The notes: generated from the letters alone by a model not told the origin. DNA of 64,000 nucleotides from Arthrobacter sp. 18067 (GCF_902706295.1 NZ_CACSJJ010000006.1:62001-126000), one strand, 5' to 3'; numbered from the stretch's first letter, positions 16,920 through 26,090 are shown. Program-made: numbers and translations.

Positions 16920-17698
16920 TGATGAACGTCAAAATGCGAAACTGGCTGATTGGTGCCGGCACACCTGTGCTGCTCCTGACGGCATGGTGGCTCTCGTCTG
17001 AGAACTCCACGGATCCGTTCTTCCCCCCGTTGCGGACCATCCTGGTCCGCTTCCAGGAGCTGTGGCTCTTTGAACACTTCCAGTCCGACGTCTTGGTGAG
17101 CCTGGGCAACCTGTTCCTGGGCTTCGCGATCGCCGCCGCGGCGGGTGTGGGGATCGGATGTGCGACTGCCCTGGTTCCCACGGTCCGTTGGATGGTGGAC
17201 CCATTGATCCATTTCCTCCGTGGAATTCCTCCAGTTGCCTTGGTACCGATCTTCATCTCGCTTATTGGGTTCGGTACGGAGATGCGCGTGGCCAGCATCG
17301 CGCTGGCGGCCTTGTTTCCCACAATGATCGCCACGGTGGACGGTATCCGGAGCGTCAGCAACGACCTCATGGACGTCGCCAGGGTTTACCGGCTGAGCCG
17401 AAGGGAGCGGTTGCTCAATGTTCTCCTGCCCGCGGCCACTCCCCAGATCTTTTCCGGACTGCAGGTTAGCCTCCAGGTGGCCTTCATCGTGATGATCGCC
17501 AGCGAGATGCTGGGCAGTTCACAGGGCATCGGTGCGATGACGCTGCTCGCACAGCAAAGCTTCATGACAGCCGATATGTGGGCAGGGATCCTGCTATTGG
17601 GCGTCATCGGGTTCCTGGTCAACGTCCTGTTCGGCCTGCTCAAACACAGGGTCCTGTCCTGGTACATCGGCTCTCGGCGCATGGCGCGTGCAGCATGA
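16919..17698 (+). CDS. ABC transporter permease (SsuC/TauC-like)
   Basis: A 259-residue membrane protein of the same family as the preceding permease, with the coupling loop DVARVYRLSRRERLLNVLLP and the final GLLKHRVLSWYIGS. Two ATG codons stand in tandem (16919 and 16922); the first overlaps the upstream stop by one base. It is expected to pair with the other permease. The stop overlaps the ATPase start by four bases (ATGA). Substrate as for the binding protein: probably an organosulfur or similar small anion, by context. Confidence 0.86.
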   Translation: MMNVKMRNWLIGAGTPVLLLTAWWLSSENSTDPFFPPLRTILVRFQELWLFEHFQSDVLVSLGNLFLGFAIAAAAGVGIGCATALVPTVRWMVDPLIHFLRGIPPVALVPIFISLIGFGTEMRVASIALAALFPTMIATVDGIRSVSNDLMDVARVYRLSRRERLLNVLLPAATPQIFSGLQVSLQVAFIVMIASEMLGSSQGIGAMTLLAQQSFMTADMWAGILLLGVIGFLVNVLFGLLKHRVLSWYIGSRRMARAA

Positions 17699-18549
17699 GC
17701 ATCCGGCAACTCGCCACTCTGTCCCCTCGACCAAGAAAGTCCTCCATGGCACAGCAACCGGAAACCCGCATCAGTACCACCACGCCACGGCTGGACGTGG
17801 CACATCTTGCCAAAAGCTATGGCAGCGGAGAGAAAGCCCACAAAGTCATCGAAGACCTCACCTTTACGGTGGATGCGGGCGAGATTGTCTGCATCGTTGG
17901 CCCTTCAGGCGTTGGCAAGACGACCCTCCTGAAGTGCTTGGCCGGCCTCCATCCGGCAAGCAGCGGGAGGGCCTCCATTGACGGGCGGGCCATCAGCGGT
18001 CCACCTGCTGAGATGGCATTGGTGTTCCAGGACTACAACCGCTCGCTCATGCCGTGGCTGACTGTCCGGAAGAACCTCATCCTGCCCCTGCGCCATCTCC
18101 GGCTCCCAGCATCGGAATTGAAGGAACGCTGCGACAGTGCCCTGGCCGCCGTCGGGCTTTCCCACGCCGGCAACCAGTATCCGTGGCAGTTGTCAGGGGG
18201 CATGCAGCAGCGGGTGGCGATCGCTCGCGCGCTGGCCTACCGACCCGAGATCCTCATCATGGACGAGCCCTTCGCTTCCGTGGACGCACAGACGCGCTTC
18301 GATCTCGAAGACCTGTGCCTCAAGATCAGGCGCGACTTCAACATGACCATCCTGGTGGTTACCCACGACATCGACGAGGCCGTGTACCTGGCAGACCGCG
18401 TTGTGGTGTTGGGTTCCAGGCCGGCACGGGTCCTGAAGGTTGTTGACGTGGACCTCCCGGTTCCGCGTGAGCAGATCACTACGCGGTCGCTGCCGGAGTT
18501 CGCCCGCCAACGCACCGAGGTGCTGTCCCTCATTAAGAGGCCGGCGTGA
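17695..18549 (+). CDS. ABC transporter ATP-binding protein (SsuB/TauB-like)
   Basis: A 284-residue ATPase with Walker A GPSGVGKTTLLKCLAG, Q-loop FQDYNRSLMPW, signature LSGGMQQRVAIARAL, Walker B ILIMDEPFASVDAQTR and switch VTHDIDEAVYLADR, typical of nitrate/sulfonate/taurine importers. The ATG at 17695 overlaps the permease stop (ATGA); ATG at 17746 is an in-frame alternative closer to the conserved domain. The stop overlaps the GTG of the sulfatase gene, placing all six genes in one transcript. Confidence 0.88.
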   Translation: MSIRQLATLSPRPRKSSMAQQPETRISTTTPRLDVAHLAKSYGSGEKAHKVIEDLTFTVDAGEIVCIVGPSGVGKTTLLKCLAGLHPASSGRASIDGRAISGPPAEMALVFQDYNRSLMPWLTVRKNLILPLRHLRLPASELKERCDSALAAVGLSHAGNQYPWQLSGGMQQRVAIARALAYRPEILIMDEPFASVDAQTRFDLEDLCLKIRRDFNMTILVVTHDIDEAVYLADRVVVLGSRPARVLKVVDVDLPVPREQITTRSLPEFARQRTEVLSLIKRPA

Positions 18550-20156
18550 CGGGCGGGTTGGGTTCAGGCGCCAAACGCCGGCCGAACGTCCTGTTTTTCA
18601 TAGCTGACCAACTCCGGGCAGATCATCTGGGTTTCGCTGGCAACAACACCGTAAAAACGCCGAACCTCGATGCGCTCGCTGCCAGGAGCGTTGTCTTCGA
18701 CAATGCGACTGTTGCCAACCCGACCTGCATGCCCAACCGCGCCAGCCTGATGACTGGCCGGTGGCCTTCAACTCATGGAACCCGTTGCAACGGCATCACC
18801 CTCGACCCCCATGCCCGGACAGTTCCCGGCTCCCTGGCGGCCGGCGGCTATCGGACGGTGGGCGTCGGAAAACTGCACCACCAAAACATGGGCTGGGAGT
18901 TCGAACCGCATCAGGCCGACGAGATCCGGGCAACGGATCCCCTGCTTCTGGCTCCGGAAGCAGGTGATGCCCGGCACCAGGGATATGCGCCCGGCTGGGA
19001 CCAGTGGGAGAATCGTGACGCACACGATGAGCGCTTCATTGGACTTCCTGCCGACTACTACGGCTATCAGCATGTGGATCTGGTGATCGGGCATGGGGAC
19101 CGTCCCGGAGGCCACTACGTGCATTGGGCACGGGAACGGGGCGTAGATCCCGGGACGCTGGGCGGGGCGGAAAACTCCTCCAAGCCATATGTCGGATGGG
19201 AACAGGTATATGAGACCGCGATTCCGGCCGAAGCACATCCCACCAGCTACGTCAGCGAGAAGGCCATAGAGCACTTGAAGGACGCGGCGGGCCGGGACCA
19301 ACCATTTTTCATGTTCGTATCCTTCCCGGACCCCCACCATCCGTTCTCCCCTCCCGCGGGCTACTCGGAGCTCTACGATCCCGGTGCGTTGCCGCTGCCT
19401 CCCGGGTTCGAACAAGACCATTCAGCATCACCCCCGCACGTCCGGGCCATGATCGAACATCGCGGTGAGCCGAACCCCGATCCGACCATGACCTGGGCGG
19501 CCACTGAGGAACAGTACAGGTACGCGGCAGCAGCCCAATACGGTTTGATCACCATGATGGATGAACACATCGGCCGAATACTGGGCGAGTTGGACAGGCA
19601 GGGCCTGGCTGAGGACACCATCGTGGTCTTTACCAGTGACCATGGAGACCTGTTTGGCGACCACGGCCTGATGCTTAAGCACTTTGTCCATTACCGGGCC
19701 GTGACGAATGTTCCCTTGATACTGCATGTTCCCGGTGCTTCACCGTTCCGTACCGATGCGCTGGTGTCCAGTGCAGACCTGGCACCCACCTTGCTCGAAC
19801 TCACTGGATCCGAAGGCTACCGGGGTATCCAGGGTCGCTCGCTGGTGCCGGTGCTCCAGGGGATTGCAAGGCATCACCGGGACGCTGTACTGGTGGAAGA
19901 AGAACAGCCGTTCGGCCTCGATGGGCTCCCTGGTCCAGTCAGGATGAGGACCCTCATCACTGCCGAGGGCCGGCTGACACGGTATTTCGGGACGGAAACC
20001 TATGAACTGTACGATCACAGCAGCGACCCCGGAGAGCTCCATAACCGTGCGGGTGATCCTGCTTTTACAGAATTGGAGGATCGCCTCACGCGGGCAATGC
20101 TGGAGGAGATGGCCGCGCTATCGGACCAAGGAACAGCGCCAACGGCGGCCGCCTAG
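18546..20156 (+). CDS. Sulfatase (type I, formylglycine-dependent)
   Basis: A 536-residue alkaline-phosphatase-superfamily sulfatase. The N-terminal metal site is FFIADQLRADHLG; the formylglycine motif is CMPNRASLMTGR with Cys61 as the residue to be oxidised; VGKLHH and VFTSDHGDLFGDHG supply further active-site residues. No signal peptide is visible, so it should act in the cytoplasm on an imported sulfate ester. Phosphonate-monoester hydrolases share the fold and the C-x-P-x-R motif and remain an alternative. No formylglycine-generating enzyme is encoded in this window, so maturation must rely on a gene elsewhere. The GTG overlaps the ATPase stop. Confidence 0.87.
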   Translation: MTGGLGSGAKRRPNVLFFIADQLRADHLGFAGNNTVKTPNLDALAARSVVFDNATVANPTCMPNRASLMTGRWPSTHGTRCNGITLDPHARTVPGSLAAGGYRTVGVGKLHHQNMGWEFEPHQADEIRATDPLLLAPEAGDARHQGYAPGWDQWENRDAHDERFIGLPADYYGYQHVDLVIGHGDRPGGHYVHWARERGVDPGTLGGAENSSKPYVGWEQVYETAIPAEAHPTSYVSEKAIEHLKDAAGRDQPFFMFVSFPDPHHPFSPPAGYSELYDPGALPLPPGFEQDHSASPPHVRAMIEHRGEPNPDPTMTWAATEEQYRYAAAAQYGLITMMDEHIGRILGELDRQGLAEDTIVVFTSDHGDLFGDHGLMLKHFVHYRAVTNVPLILHVPGASPFRTDALVSSADLAPTLLELTGSEGYRGIQGRSLVPVLQGIARHHRDAVLVEEEQPFGLDGLPGPVRMRTLITAEGRLTRYFGTETYELYDHSSDPGELHNRAGDPAFTELEDRLTRAMLEEMAALSDQGTAPTAAA

Positions 20157-20196
20157 GACACGACGCCGGCTTCCTGCCGTTCCGTAACTGGAACCG

Positions 20197-21156
20197 CTAA
20201 ACCTCATTGCGGTAGCCCGTGGGGGAGTTCCCGAACGCTGCCCTGAAGATTCTGCTGAAGTGCGCGGCATCGGTGAACCCCCACCGTGCCGCGATGGCCG
20301 TCACTGGTCGGTCAGCCAGGACGGGATCCCGGAGGTCGCGGCGGCAACGTTCAAGTCGCCGCTGCCGGATGGAGGAGGCCACAGTTGTTCCGATTTCCTG
20401 GAAGAGATCGTGGAGGTGCCGCGTGGAGATGTAGTGGGCCGAAGCGATGGTTCCCGGGGAGAGCCCGGGGTCGCCAAGGTTTGCCTCGATGTAGTCGTGG
20501 ATCCGCCCCAGCAACAGCAGGTGCGGGTCGCGTCCCGTCTCGATGAGCTGGTCCAGTTCGCCGTTGAAGAGCGTGGTGACAAGGTCCAAGGCGTTGTGGA
20601 CCAGCCTGAGCCCGTTGGTCCCGGAGAGCGCTTCCAGGTTGTCGGCCAGCTTCACCAGGAAGGGGCTGATGAGCTCGCCCAAGCCTTCGTCTCCCGGAAT
20701 CCGCAGTGCTGTCACGTGCCCCATGGCCTCGGTCGGCAAGTCGAGCAGAACGTGGGGGAACATCAGCACCAAGGTGCGGAAGTTGTCGTCGAATGTGAGC
20801 TGGTACGGACGGGACGTGTCGTAGATGGAGAGGTCGCCGGGCCGAAGTACCGCTTCGCGCTCGTCCTGAACCAGGCGGCCCGATCCAGCGAGCTGGATGC
20901 TGAGCTTGAAAAAGCGTCCTGTGGACTTTGCAATGAGTTCCGGTGTGCGAAGAACGGTGTGGGGACCGGCGGTGATCTCCACAACCGAAATTTGTCCCAG
21001 CACGCGTGCCCGCATGGTTCCGTGGAATGTTGAATCGCGGGGCCCCGTTGCCAGCAGCGGCACGAAGGAGGTGGAGATGGCCCGGCTCCATTCCTGGAAG
21101 GACTCCGCCACGATTGTTTGCACGGTTGTGGGGCCCGTATCAGCGGCGACAGTCAT
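20197..21156 (-). CDS. AraC-family transcriptional regulator (NitR/FeaR-like)
   Basis: A 319-residue regulator. Residues about 15-200 form a cupin-like sensor domain of the type found in FeaR and NitR (VLRPGDLSIYDTSRPYQLTF), and the C-terminus holds two helix-turn-helix motifs (YISTRHLHDLFQEIGTTVAS and ARWGFTDAAHFSRIFRAAFG with the end GNSPTGYR). The ATG at 21156 has AAAGGGAG upstream; longer frames to 21321 lack one. It is convergent with the sulfatase operon and divergent from the APC permease gene, which is its most likely target for activation. FeaR-type members often respond to aromatic amines or acids. Confidence 0.85.
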   Translation of the reverse strand: MTVAADTGPTTVQTIVAESFQEWSRAISTSFVPLLATGPRDSTFHGTMRARVLGQISVVEITAGPHTVLRTPELIAKSTGRFFKLSIQLAGSGRLVQDEREAVLRPGDLSIYDTSRPYQLTFDDNFRTLVLMFPHVLLDLPTEAMGHVTALRIPGDEGLGELISPFLVKLADNLEALSGTNGLRLVHNALDLVTTLFNGELDQLIETGRDPHLLLLGRIHDYIEANLGDPGLSPGTIASAHYISTRHLHDLFQEIGTTVASSIRQRRLERCRRDLRDPVLADRPVTAIAARWGFTDAAHFSRIFRAAFGNSPTGYRNEV

Positions 21157-21404
21157 CAAACTCCCTTTCAATGGCCCGCGCCGCCTCATATCCTTCGACA
21201 TATTTGTCGACCAGTGGGCCGTCGGGGAGGACGTGAGCTTGCCCACGATTCTACACCGGGCCTCCGCGCCACAACGTGCGTGCGTCCACCGACAAACACC
21301 CTGCCGTGTGAGACAAGTCACTCAGCGCTTCCGCGGTGGAAGATTGCGGAATGACCGACACCGTGCCGCGCACATCTCCCGCGGCACCGAGGCAGGAGCA
21401 CACT

Positions 21405-22880
21405 ATGAGCGTGGACAACCCCGTTAAGGGCAGGACCGCCGGGCCCGCAAAGACCAAGAGGCTTCTTGGGGTACCGGCTGTGACTTTCATGATTATCGCG
21501 GCCTCGGCGCCGCTGACCGTCCTGGCGGGCGGAGTGACTACGACGTTCGCTGTCACCGGAGTGATGGGTGTGCCCCTGTCCTTCCTGATACTGGGCGGCA
21601 TCCTGGCGCTGTTCGCTGTGGGGTATGCCGCCATGAGCCGCTACGTCACCAACGCAGGAGCCTTCTACGCGTACATAGCGCAAGGCATTTCCAGGCCCGC
21701 TGGAGTGGGCGCTTCCCTTGTTGCCCTGATGGCCTACAACCTCATGCAAGTTGGCATCTACGGCTTGTTCGGTTTCACGGTCTCCTCGCTCCTGTCGGCG
21801 CGGCTCGGCGTCACCGTTCCGTGGTGGATCCCTGTTCTGGCATGCATCGCCATCGTCGGGTGGTTGGGCGTGAACCGGGTGGACCTGTCCGCCAAAGTAC
21901 TGGGCGTCCTGGTCGCCCTCGAGTTCCTGGTTGTCATCGTTTACGACGTCATCAGCCTGGCTGTCGCTCCCGAGGGTGTCAGCGCCGTGGCATTCAGCCC
22001 GGAGAGCTTGTTCGTACCGGGAATCGGAGCCGTGCTCTCCTTTGGCATCGCCGCGTTCATGGGCTTTGAGTCGGCCGCCATCTACGGCGAGGAATCAAAG
22101 GATCCCAAGCGAACGGTCGCCAGGGCAACGTTCGCTGCCGTGGGGATCATCGCGGTGTTCTATGCCGTTTCCGCCTGGGCCATGACCGTGGGCGCAGGAC
22201 CGTCGGCGGTCATTGATTCAGCGGCCGCCAACGGCCCGGACATGATGTTCGCATTCCTTGGCGCCAACGGCGGAGTACTGCTCAGTGACATCGCGCAGGT
22301 CCTTTTCGTCACCAGCCTCTTTGCTGCACTCGTCAGCTTCCACAACGCAGTGGCACGGTACTTCTTCTCCCTGGGCCGCGAGCGGGTCCTGCCGCCGGTG
22401 CTTGCCAAAGTCCGGCAGGGGAGCGGCGCGCCCTTCGCCGGTTCCCTGGCGCAGACGGCGATTGCCGTCGTCGTGACCGTTGCCTTCGCCATTGCCGGGA
22501 CCGGTTCCGAGCTCGGCGAGCTGTACCCCGTGCTGACGATGTTCACCTGGCTGACCAACAGTGGCGCCATGGGACTGGTCTTGCTGATGACGGTTGTATC
22601 GGTGGCTGTCATCGGCTTCTTCCGCCGAAACCAGCACGGGGCCAGCCTGTGGGTCAGGGTCATTGCGCCCGTCCTTGGATTCGTGCTCCTCGCCATTGTC
22701 TTTGTGCTCATCCTGGCCAACTTCAACGTCCTGCTCGGACAAACCGAATCCACCGCCGCATCGTTCGTTCTCCCTGCACTGGTACTGCTGCCCGGAGTGG
22801 TGGGGGTCGTCTGGGGTTTACGGCTTCGGCGCTCGCAGCCGGCCCTTTACGCCCGGATCGGCCACGGCTCGGAAGACTGA
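21405..22880 (+). CDS. APC-family amino acid/amine permease
   Basis: A 491-residue secondary transporter with about twelve helices and APC features: VTFMIIAASAPLTVLAGG in helix 1 (unwound core), NAGAFYAYIAQGI in helix 2-3 and FMGFESAAIYGEESKDPKR in the helix 6 region. The ATG at 21405 has AGGAG six bases upstream; longer frames to 21336 lack this. It diverges from the AraC regulator, and is closed by a strong terminator at 22897-22941. Its cargo is probably an amino acid or amine; a FeaR-like regulator and a MoaF-like gene nearby favour an amine, but this is context only. Confidence 0.85.
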   Translation: MSVDNPVKGRTAGPAKTKRLLGVPAVTFMIIAASAPLTVLAGGVTTTFAVTGVMGVPLSFLILGGILALFAVGYAAMSRYVTNAGAFYAYIAQGISRPAGVGASLVALMAYNLMQVGIYGLFGFTVSSLLSARLGVTVPWWIPVLACIAIVGWLGVNRVDLSAKVLGVLVALEFLVVIVYDVISLAVAPEGVSAVAFSPESLFVPGIGAVLSFGIAAFMGFESAAIYGEESKDPKRTVARATFAAVGIIAVFYAVSAWAMTVGAGPSAVIDSAAANGPDMMFAFLGANGGVLLSDIAQVLFVTSLFAALVSFHNAVARYFFSLGRERVLPPVLAKVRQGSGAPFAGSLAQTAIAVVVTVAFAIAGTGSELGELYPVLTMFTWLTNSGAMGLVLLMTVVSVAVIGFFRRNQHGASLWVRVIAPVLGFVLLAIVFVLILANFNVLLGQTESTAASFVLPALVLLPGVVGVVWGLRLRRSQPALYARIGHGSED

Positions 22881-22896
22881 AGCCCCCAAGGACAAG

Positions 22897-22941
22897 GCTG
22901 CCCCGGCGGACTCGATAGAGAGTCCGCCGGGGCAGCTTTTT
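22897..22941 (+). terminator. Terminator after the APC permease
   Basis: A long stem pairs GCTGCCCCGGCGGACTC (22897-22913) with GAGTCCGCCGGGGCAGC (22920-22936), followed by TTTTT. It separates the permease from the convergent MoaF-like gene. Confidence 0.93.
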
Positions 22942-22952
22942 GTGCTCCAGGG

Positions 22953-23744
22953 CTAGAGGGCCGGGTCCAGATCCGGCCGGTGGTGGGTCATGCTGACCAA
23001 CCGTCCGTGGGCGCCGAACGTGAAATGTACCGGTTGTGTGCCTGAGTCATCCCAGCCAAACAGGCTTCCGTGGGAGCGGATGGCGTTGACATCCCGGTGG
23101 TCGGCAATGGTGACAGAACCGCAAGGAATAACCTTTTCGCGCCACGTGAAAACGAAGATTCCCGGACGGACCTGGAAAACGGTGTTTGAGTCGGTATCTG
23201 CCAGTCCACGCTCCGGCCCCGCGAGGCACTGCCACGTGTACCAGGTGGGGCTGAGGTAGATGTGCTCGTAGGCGTGCGACTCGCTGTACACCCACTCAAC
23301 GCGACGTCCAATGAGTCCGGTGCTCTCGGCCATGGGTACTCCTGCGGCGAAACCGTCAAGGGTGCCGGGCCGGAAATCGTGATGGACTGCCACCCTGGAC
23401 GGGGTTGGCCTTCCCAGCGCGGCGCCAATGTACAGCGCCGTTCCATTCGTGAGGTCCAGGACCAGGGAAATGGCGAGGTCCGGCTCAACCACGCTGTGCC
23501 ATTGGGCGTAGTAGAGCTGCTCGGCCACGAGGAAAGCCTCGTAGGGAGCTGTTCCCGCATGCCCGGCCGCATCCCACTGAACCTGTTCGTCGTCGAAGCG
23601 GAAAGTCATGGGATCGCCCTCGAAGAGGACGGAAAATTGTTGCCCCGACAAATCCTGCACCAGTGGGGCCTTGTTGGCATCGAAGCCGGGCGCAAGTCCT
23701 TCCAGGGGCAGCCAGTTGGAGGTGTCAAGAAGATTCAGGCTCAT
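22953..23744 (-). CDS. MoaF-like protein
   Basis: A 263-residue protein matching the MoaF family in its two-part layout: an N-terminal half with FSVLFEGDPMTFRFDDEQVQWD and a C-terminal half with GPERGLADTDSNTVFQVRPG, FTWREKVIPCGSVTIADHRD and GRLVSMTHHR. The name comes from the Klebsiella monoamine regulon and not from molybdenum cofactor synthesis, despite some database labels; the biochemical role is unknown. The ATG at 23744 has AAGGA upstream, so the longer frame to 24032 is rejected. It lies between an APC permease and an IclR regulator on the same strand as the latter, possibly in one unit with it. Confidence 0.7.
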   Translation of the reverse strand: MSLNLLDTSNWLPLEGLAPGFDANKAPLVQDLSGQQFSVLFEGDPMTFRFDDEQVQWDAAGHAGTAPYEAFLVAEQLYYAQWHSVVEPDLAISLVLDLTNGTALYIGAALGRPTPSRVAVHHDFRPGTLDGFAAGVPMAESTGLIGRRVEWVYSESHAYEHIYLSPTWYTWQCLAGPERGLADTDSNTVFQVRPGIFVFTWREKVIPCGSVTIADHRDVNAIRSHGSLFGWDDSGTQPVHFTFGAHGRLVSMTHHRPDLDPAL

Positions 23745-23865
23745 GGGTTCCTTCTCGTACTCGAAGAGGGACGGGACGGGATGTCCGGTCCTTCCTTGAG
23801 TATTCAGTTCCCGTTGCTGCCGGTCTTGTGCTGTGAGGCACGTTGTTTGACCTGTAAGGAAAGGT

Positions 23866-24612
23866 TCAGGCGAGCTGGCCTTCGATGCGGGCGGCGCTGG
23901 CAGCCAGTGCCTTGCCGACGGCGTCGGCGTCCTGGTCCAAGCGGATATAGACGACGGCGATCGCTGCCGGCCGTCCGCCCGGAACCTTGATGGGGGCGGC
24001 AATGGAGGACAGCCCGGCAATGACCTCATCATGGCTGGTGGCGTAGCCGAGGCGCCGGGCCTCGTGGGCTTCGGGGCGGTAAGGGTTGCCGGCGCCCACC
24101 TGCTGCCAGCGCTCCTCTGTCATGGTTGATTGGATGGCTATTCCGGGAGCGCCGGTGCTGACTGGGTGACGGCTCCCAGGATGTTGGGCCAGGGCGGCGC
24201 CGGAGTGCCGTGGCTCAACAGTGACCAGGGTGACGCATTCCTGGTGGTCCCACACGGCGACGAAGGCCGTCATATGGAGGGTGTTGGCAAGCTGCGTCAG
24301 TTCGGGAAGGGCCGCGGTTTGAAGGTTCCGTGAGACGCCGCTTGCCAGGACCGCCAGGCCGGGGCCGGGCTGCACGCGTCCGGAGTCGTCACGCACCAGC
24401 AGGGAATGGTCCTCAAGAGTCCGCAGGATTCGATAGGCGACGGACCGGTGCACGCCCAGCGCCTCCGTGAGCTCTGCGATGGTGAGGGGCCGATCGGCTG
24501 CGGCGAGGATCTCCAGAGCGCGGATTCCCCGTGAGAGCGTTTGCGACGGCGGTACCTGGGTTGTTGGTTCCGGTGGACCCTTGACGTCGCTGCGGGGATT
24601 CATGCGAACCAT
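23866..24612 (-). CDS. IclR-family transcriptional regulator
   Basis: A 248-residue regulator: N-terminal winged helix (SRGIRALEILAAADRPLTIA, then ALGVHRSVAYRILRTLEDHS) and a C-terminal effector domain (TAFVAVWDHQECVTLVTVEP, then GAPGIAIQSTM and GLSSIAAPIKV). ATG at 24612 and a second in-frame ATG at 24603 are both possible starts. It diverges from an MHS-type transporter gene across 130 bp containing a small dyad (24681-24694), and the MoaF-like gene lies downstream. Control of the transporter and the MoaF-like gene in response to a carboxylic acid is the family-based inference. Confidence 0.87.
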   Translation of the reverse strand: MVRMNPRSDVKGPPEPTTQVPPSQTLSRGIRALEILAAADRPLTIAELTEALGVHRSVAYRILRTLEDHSLLVRDDSGRVQPGPGLAVLASGVSRNLQTAALPELTQLANTLHMTAFVAVWDHQECVTLVTVEPRHSGAALAQHPGSRHPVSTGAPGIAIQSTMTEERWQQVGAGNPYRPEAHEARRLGYATSHDEVIAGLSSIAAPIKVPGGRPAAIAVVYIRLDQDADAVGKALAASAARIEGQLA

Positions 24613-24680
24613 CCTATGTTGACGGAGCCTTCCGGGGGTCTGTGCTTTGGGTCACAGGGTGTAGTATTCTTTCCTAACTG

Positions 24681-24694
24681 ACCGTTCTGTCGGT
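24681..24694. promoter_or_regulatory. Dyad ACCG-N6-CGGT between IclR and transporter genes
   Basis: The short inverted repeat sits midway between two divergent starts (24612 and 24743), where an IclR-type dimer would act on both promoters. The arms are only four bases, so chance occurrence cannot be excluded. Confidence 0.3.
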
Positions 24695-24742
24695 TATTGC
24701 AAGTCAAGCGCCGACCAGTCACTCTCACCCCATGGAGTTCCA

Positions 24743-26077
24743 ATGACCGCAACTTCCACTGTCGACTCTCCGTCAGGACCCAGCAGCAAGCGTGAAGAGC
24801 GCCGGGTTCTGGCCGGGACACTGGTGGGCACCACCATTGAGTGGTACGACTTCTTCATCTTCGCCCAGCTCACCGCCACGCTCTTGGCGCCGCTGTTCCT
24901 CTCTCCCTTGGAGAAGTCCAACCCGGGAGTTGCACAGCTCCTGTCGTTCGCCACGATCGGTATCAGCTTCCTGTTCCGTCCCCTCGGGGCCTTTGTTGCC
25001 GGGCACCTCGGCGACAGGATGGGCCGCAAGGCCGTCCTGGTCATGACGCTCGTCATGATGGGCGCAGCTACGGCGCTCATTGGTTTACTGCCCACCTACG
25101 CGACCATCGGTGTATGGGCTCCGGTCCTGCTGATCACCCTGCGCGTGGTCCAGGGCTTCTCTGCGGGCGGTGAGTGGGGCGGTGCCGCACTCATGGCTGT
25201 GGAGCACGCGCCCCTGAAGAAGCGCGGCCTCTTTGGCGCCTACCCGCAGATCGGTGTACCGATCGGCATGATCCTGGCTACTGGCCTGCTGTTCCTCCTC
25301 CAGTCGGGCATGTCCAAGGAAGACTTTGCGGCATGGGGTTGGCGGGTGCCGTTCCTGCTGTCCGTGGTCCTGATCGTGGTGGGCTACCTCATCCGGCGTG
25401 CCGTTGGCGAAAGCCCGGTGTTCAAGGAAATTGCCCTGCGCAAGGCCGAAAGCAAGGCGCCCCTTGGAGAGCTCTTCCGCAAGAATAAGAAGGAAGTTGT
25501 CCTCGCTGCGCTGATCTTCATTGCCAACAACGCGGCCGGTTACCTTCTGATTGCCTTCTTCATCTCCTACGCCACCAGGACATTGAAGATGCCCACCCCG
25601 CAGGTCTTGTTGGCCACTACCGTCGCCTCATTTGGCTGGCTCATTTTCACCATGGTTGGCGGCTGGCTCTCCGACAAGATCGGGCGCGTCAAGACGTTCC
25701 TGATCGGGTACGGCTTGGTCTTTGCCTGGATGATCCCCATGTTCGTGCTGATCGATTCCAAGGACATCGTGCTCTATGGAACCGCCCTGTTCGTCCTGAC
25801 GATCGGCCTGGGCCTGTCCTACGGCCCCATGTCCGCGATGTATGCGGAGATGTTCCCCGCCCAGGTCCGGTACTCCGGAATCTCCATTGGGTACGCTTTG
25901 GGGGCAATCCTGGGCGGCGCCTTCGCGCCGCTCATTGCCCAGGCGCTCCTGGACACCACCAAGTGGTCCGGCTCGGTTGGCATCTACATCATGGTTCTCT
26001 GCGTGATCTCCGCAATTGGCGTGATCCTCGCCAAGGAAACCCGCGGCCGGCCGCTGGGCTTCAGCGTTCATCACTAA
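24743..26077 (+). CDS. MFS transporter, metabolite:H+ symporter (MHS) family
   Basis: A 444-residue transporter with twelve helices. The start region TIEWYDFFIFAQLTATLLAP, the helix 2-3 loop GHLGDRMGRKAVLVMTLVMM and VVQGFSAGGEWGGAALM are hallmarks of the MHS family (ShiA, ProP, KgtP). It takes up organic acids or osmolytes with protons. GGAG lies six bases before the ATG. Divergence from an IclR regulator suggests induction by an aromatic or dicarboxylic acid. It ends before a strong bidirectional terminator at 26091-26129. Confidence 0.87.
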   Translation: MTATSTVDSPSGPSSKREERRVLAGTLVGTTIEWYDFFIFAQLTATLLAPLFLSPLEKSNPGVAQLLSFATIGISFLFRPLGAFVAGHLGDRMGRKAVLVMTLVMMGAATALIGLLPTYATIGVWAPVLLITLRVVQGFSAGGEWGGAALMAVEHAPLKKRGLFGAYPQIGVPIGMILATGLLFLLQSGMSKEDFAAWGWRVPFLLSVVLIVVGYLIRRAVGESPVFKEIALRKAESKAPLGELFRKNKKEVVLAALIFIANNAAGYLLIAFFISYATRTLKMPTPQVLLATTVASFGWLIFTMVGGWLSDKIGRVKTFLIGYGLVFAWMIPMFVLIDSKDIVLYGTALFVLTIGLGLSYGPMSAMYAEMFPAQVRYSGISIGYALGAILGGAFAPLIAQALLDTTKWSGSVGIYIMVLCVISAIGVILAKETRGRPLGFSVHH

Positions 26078-26090
26078 TTCAGAGCATAGG

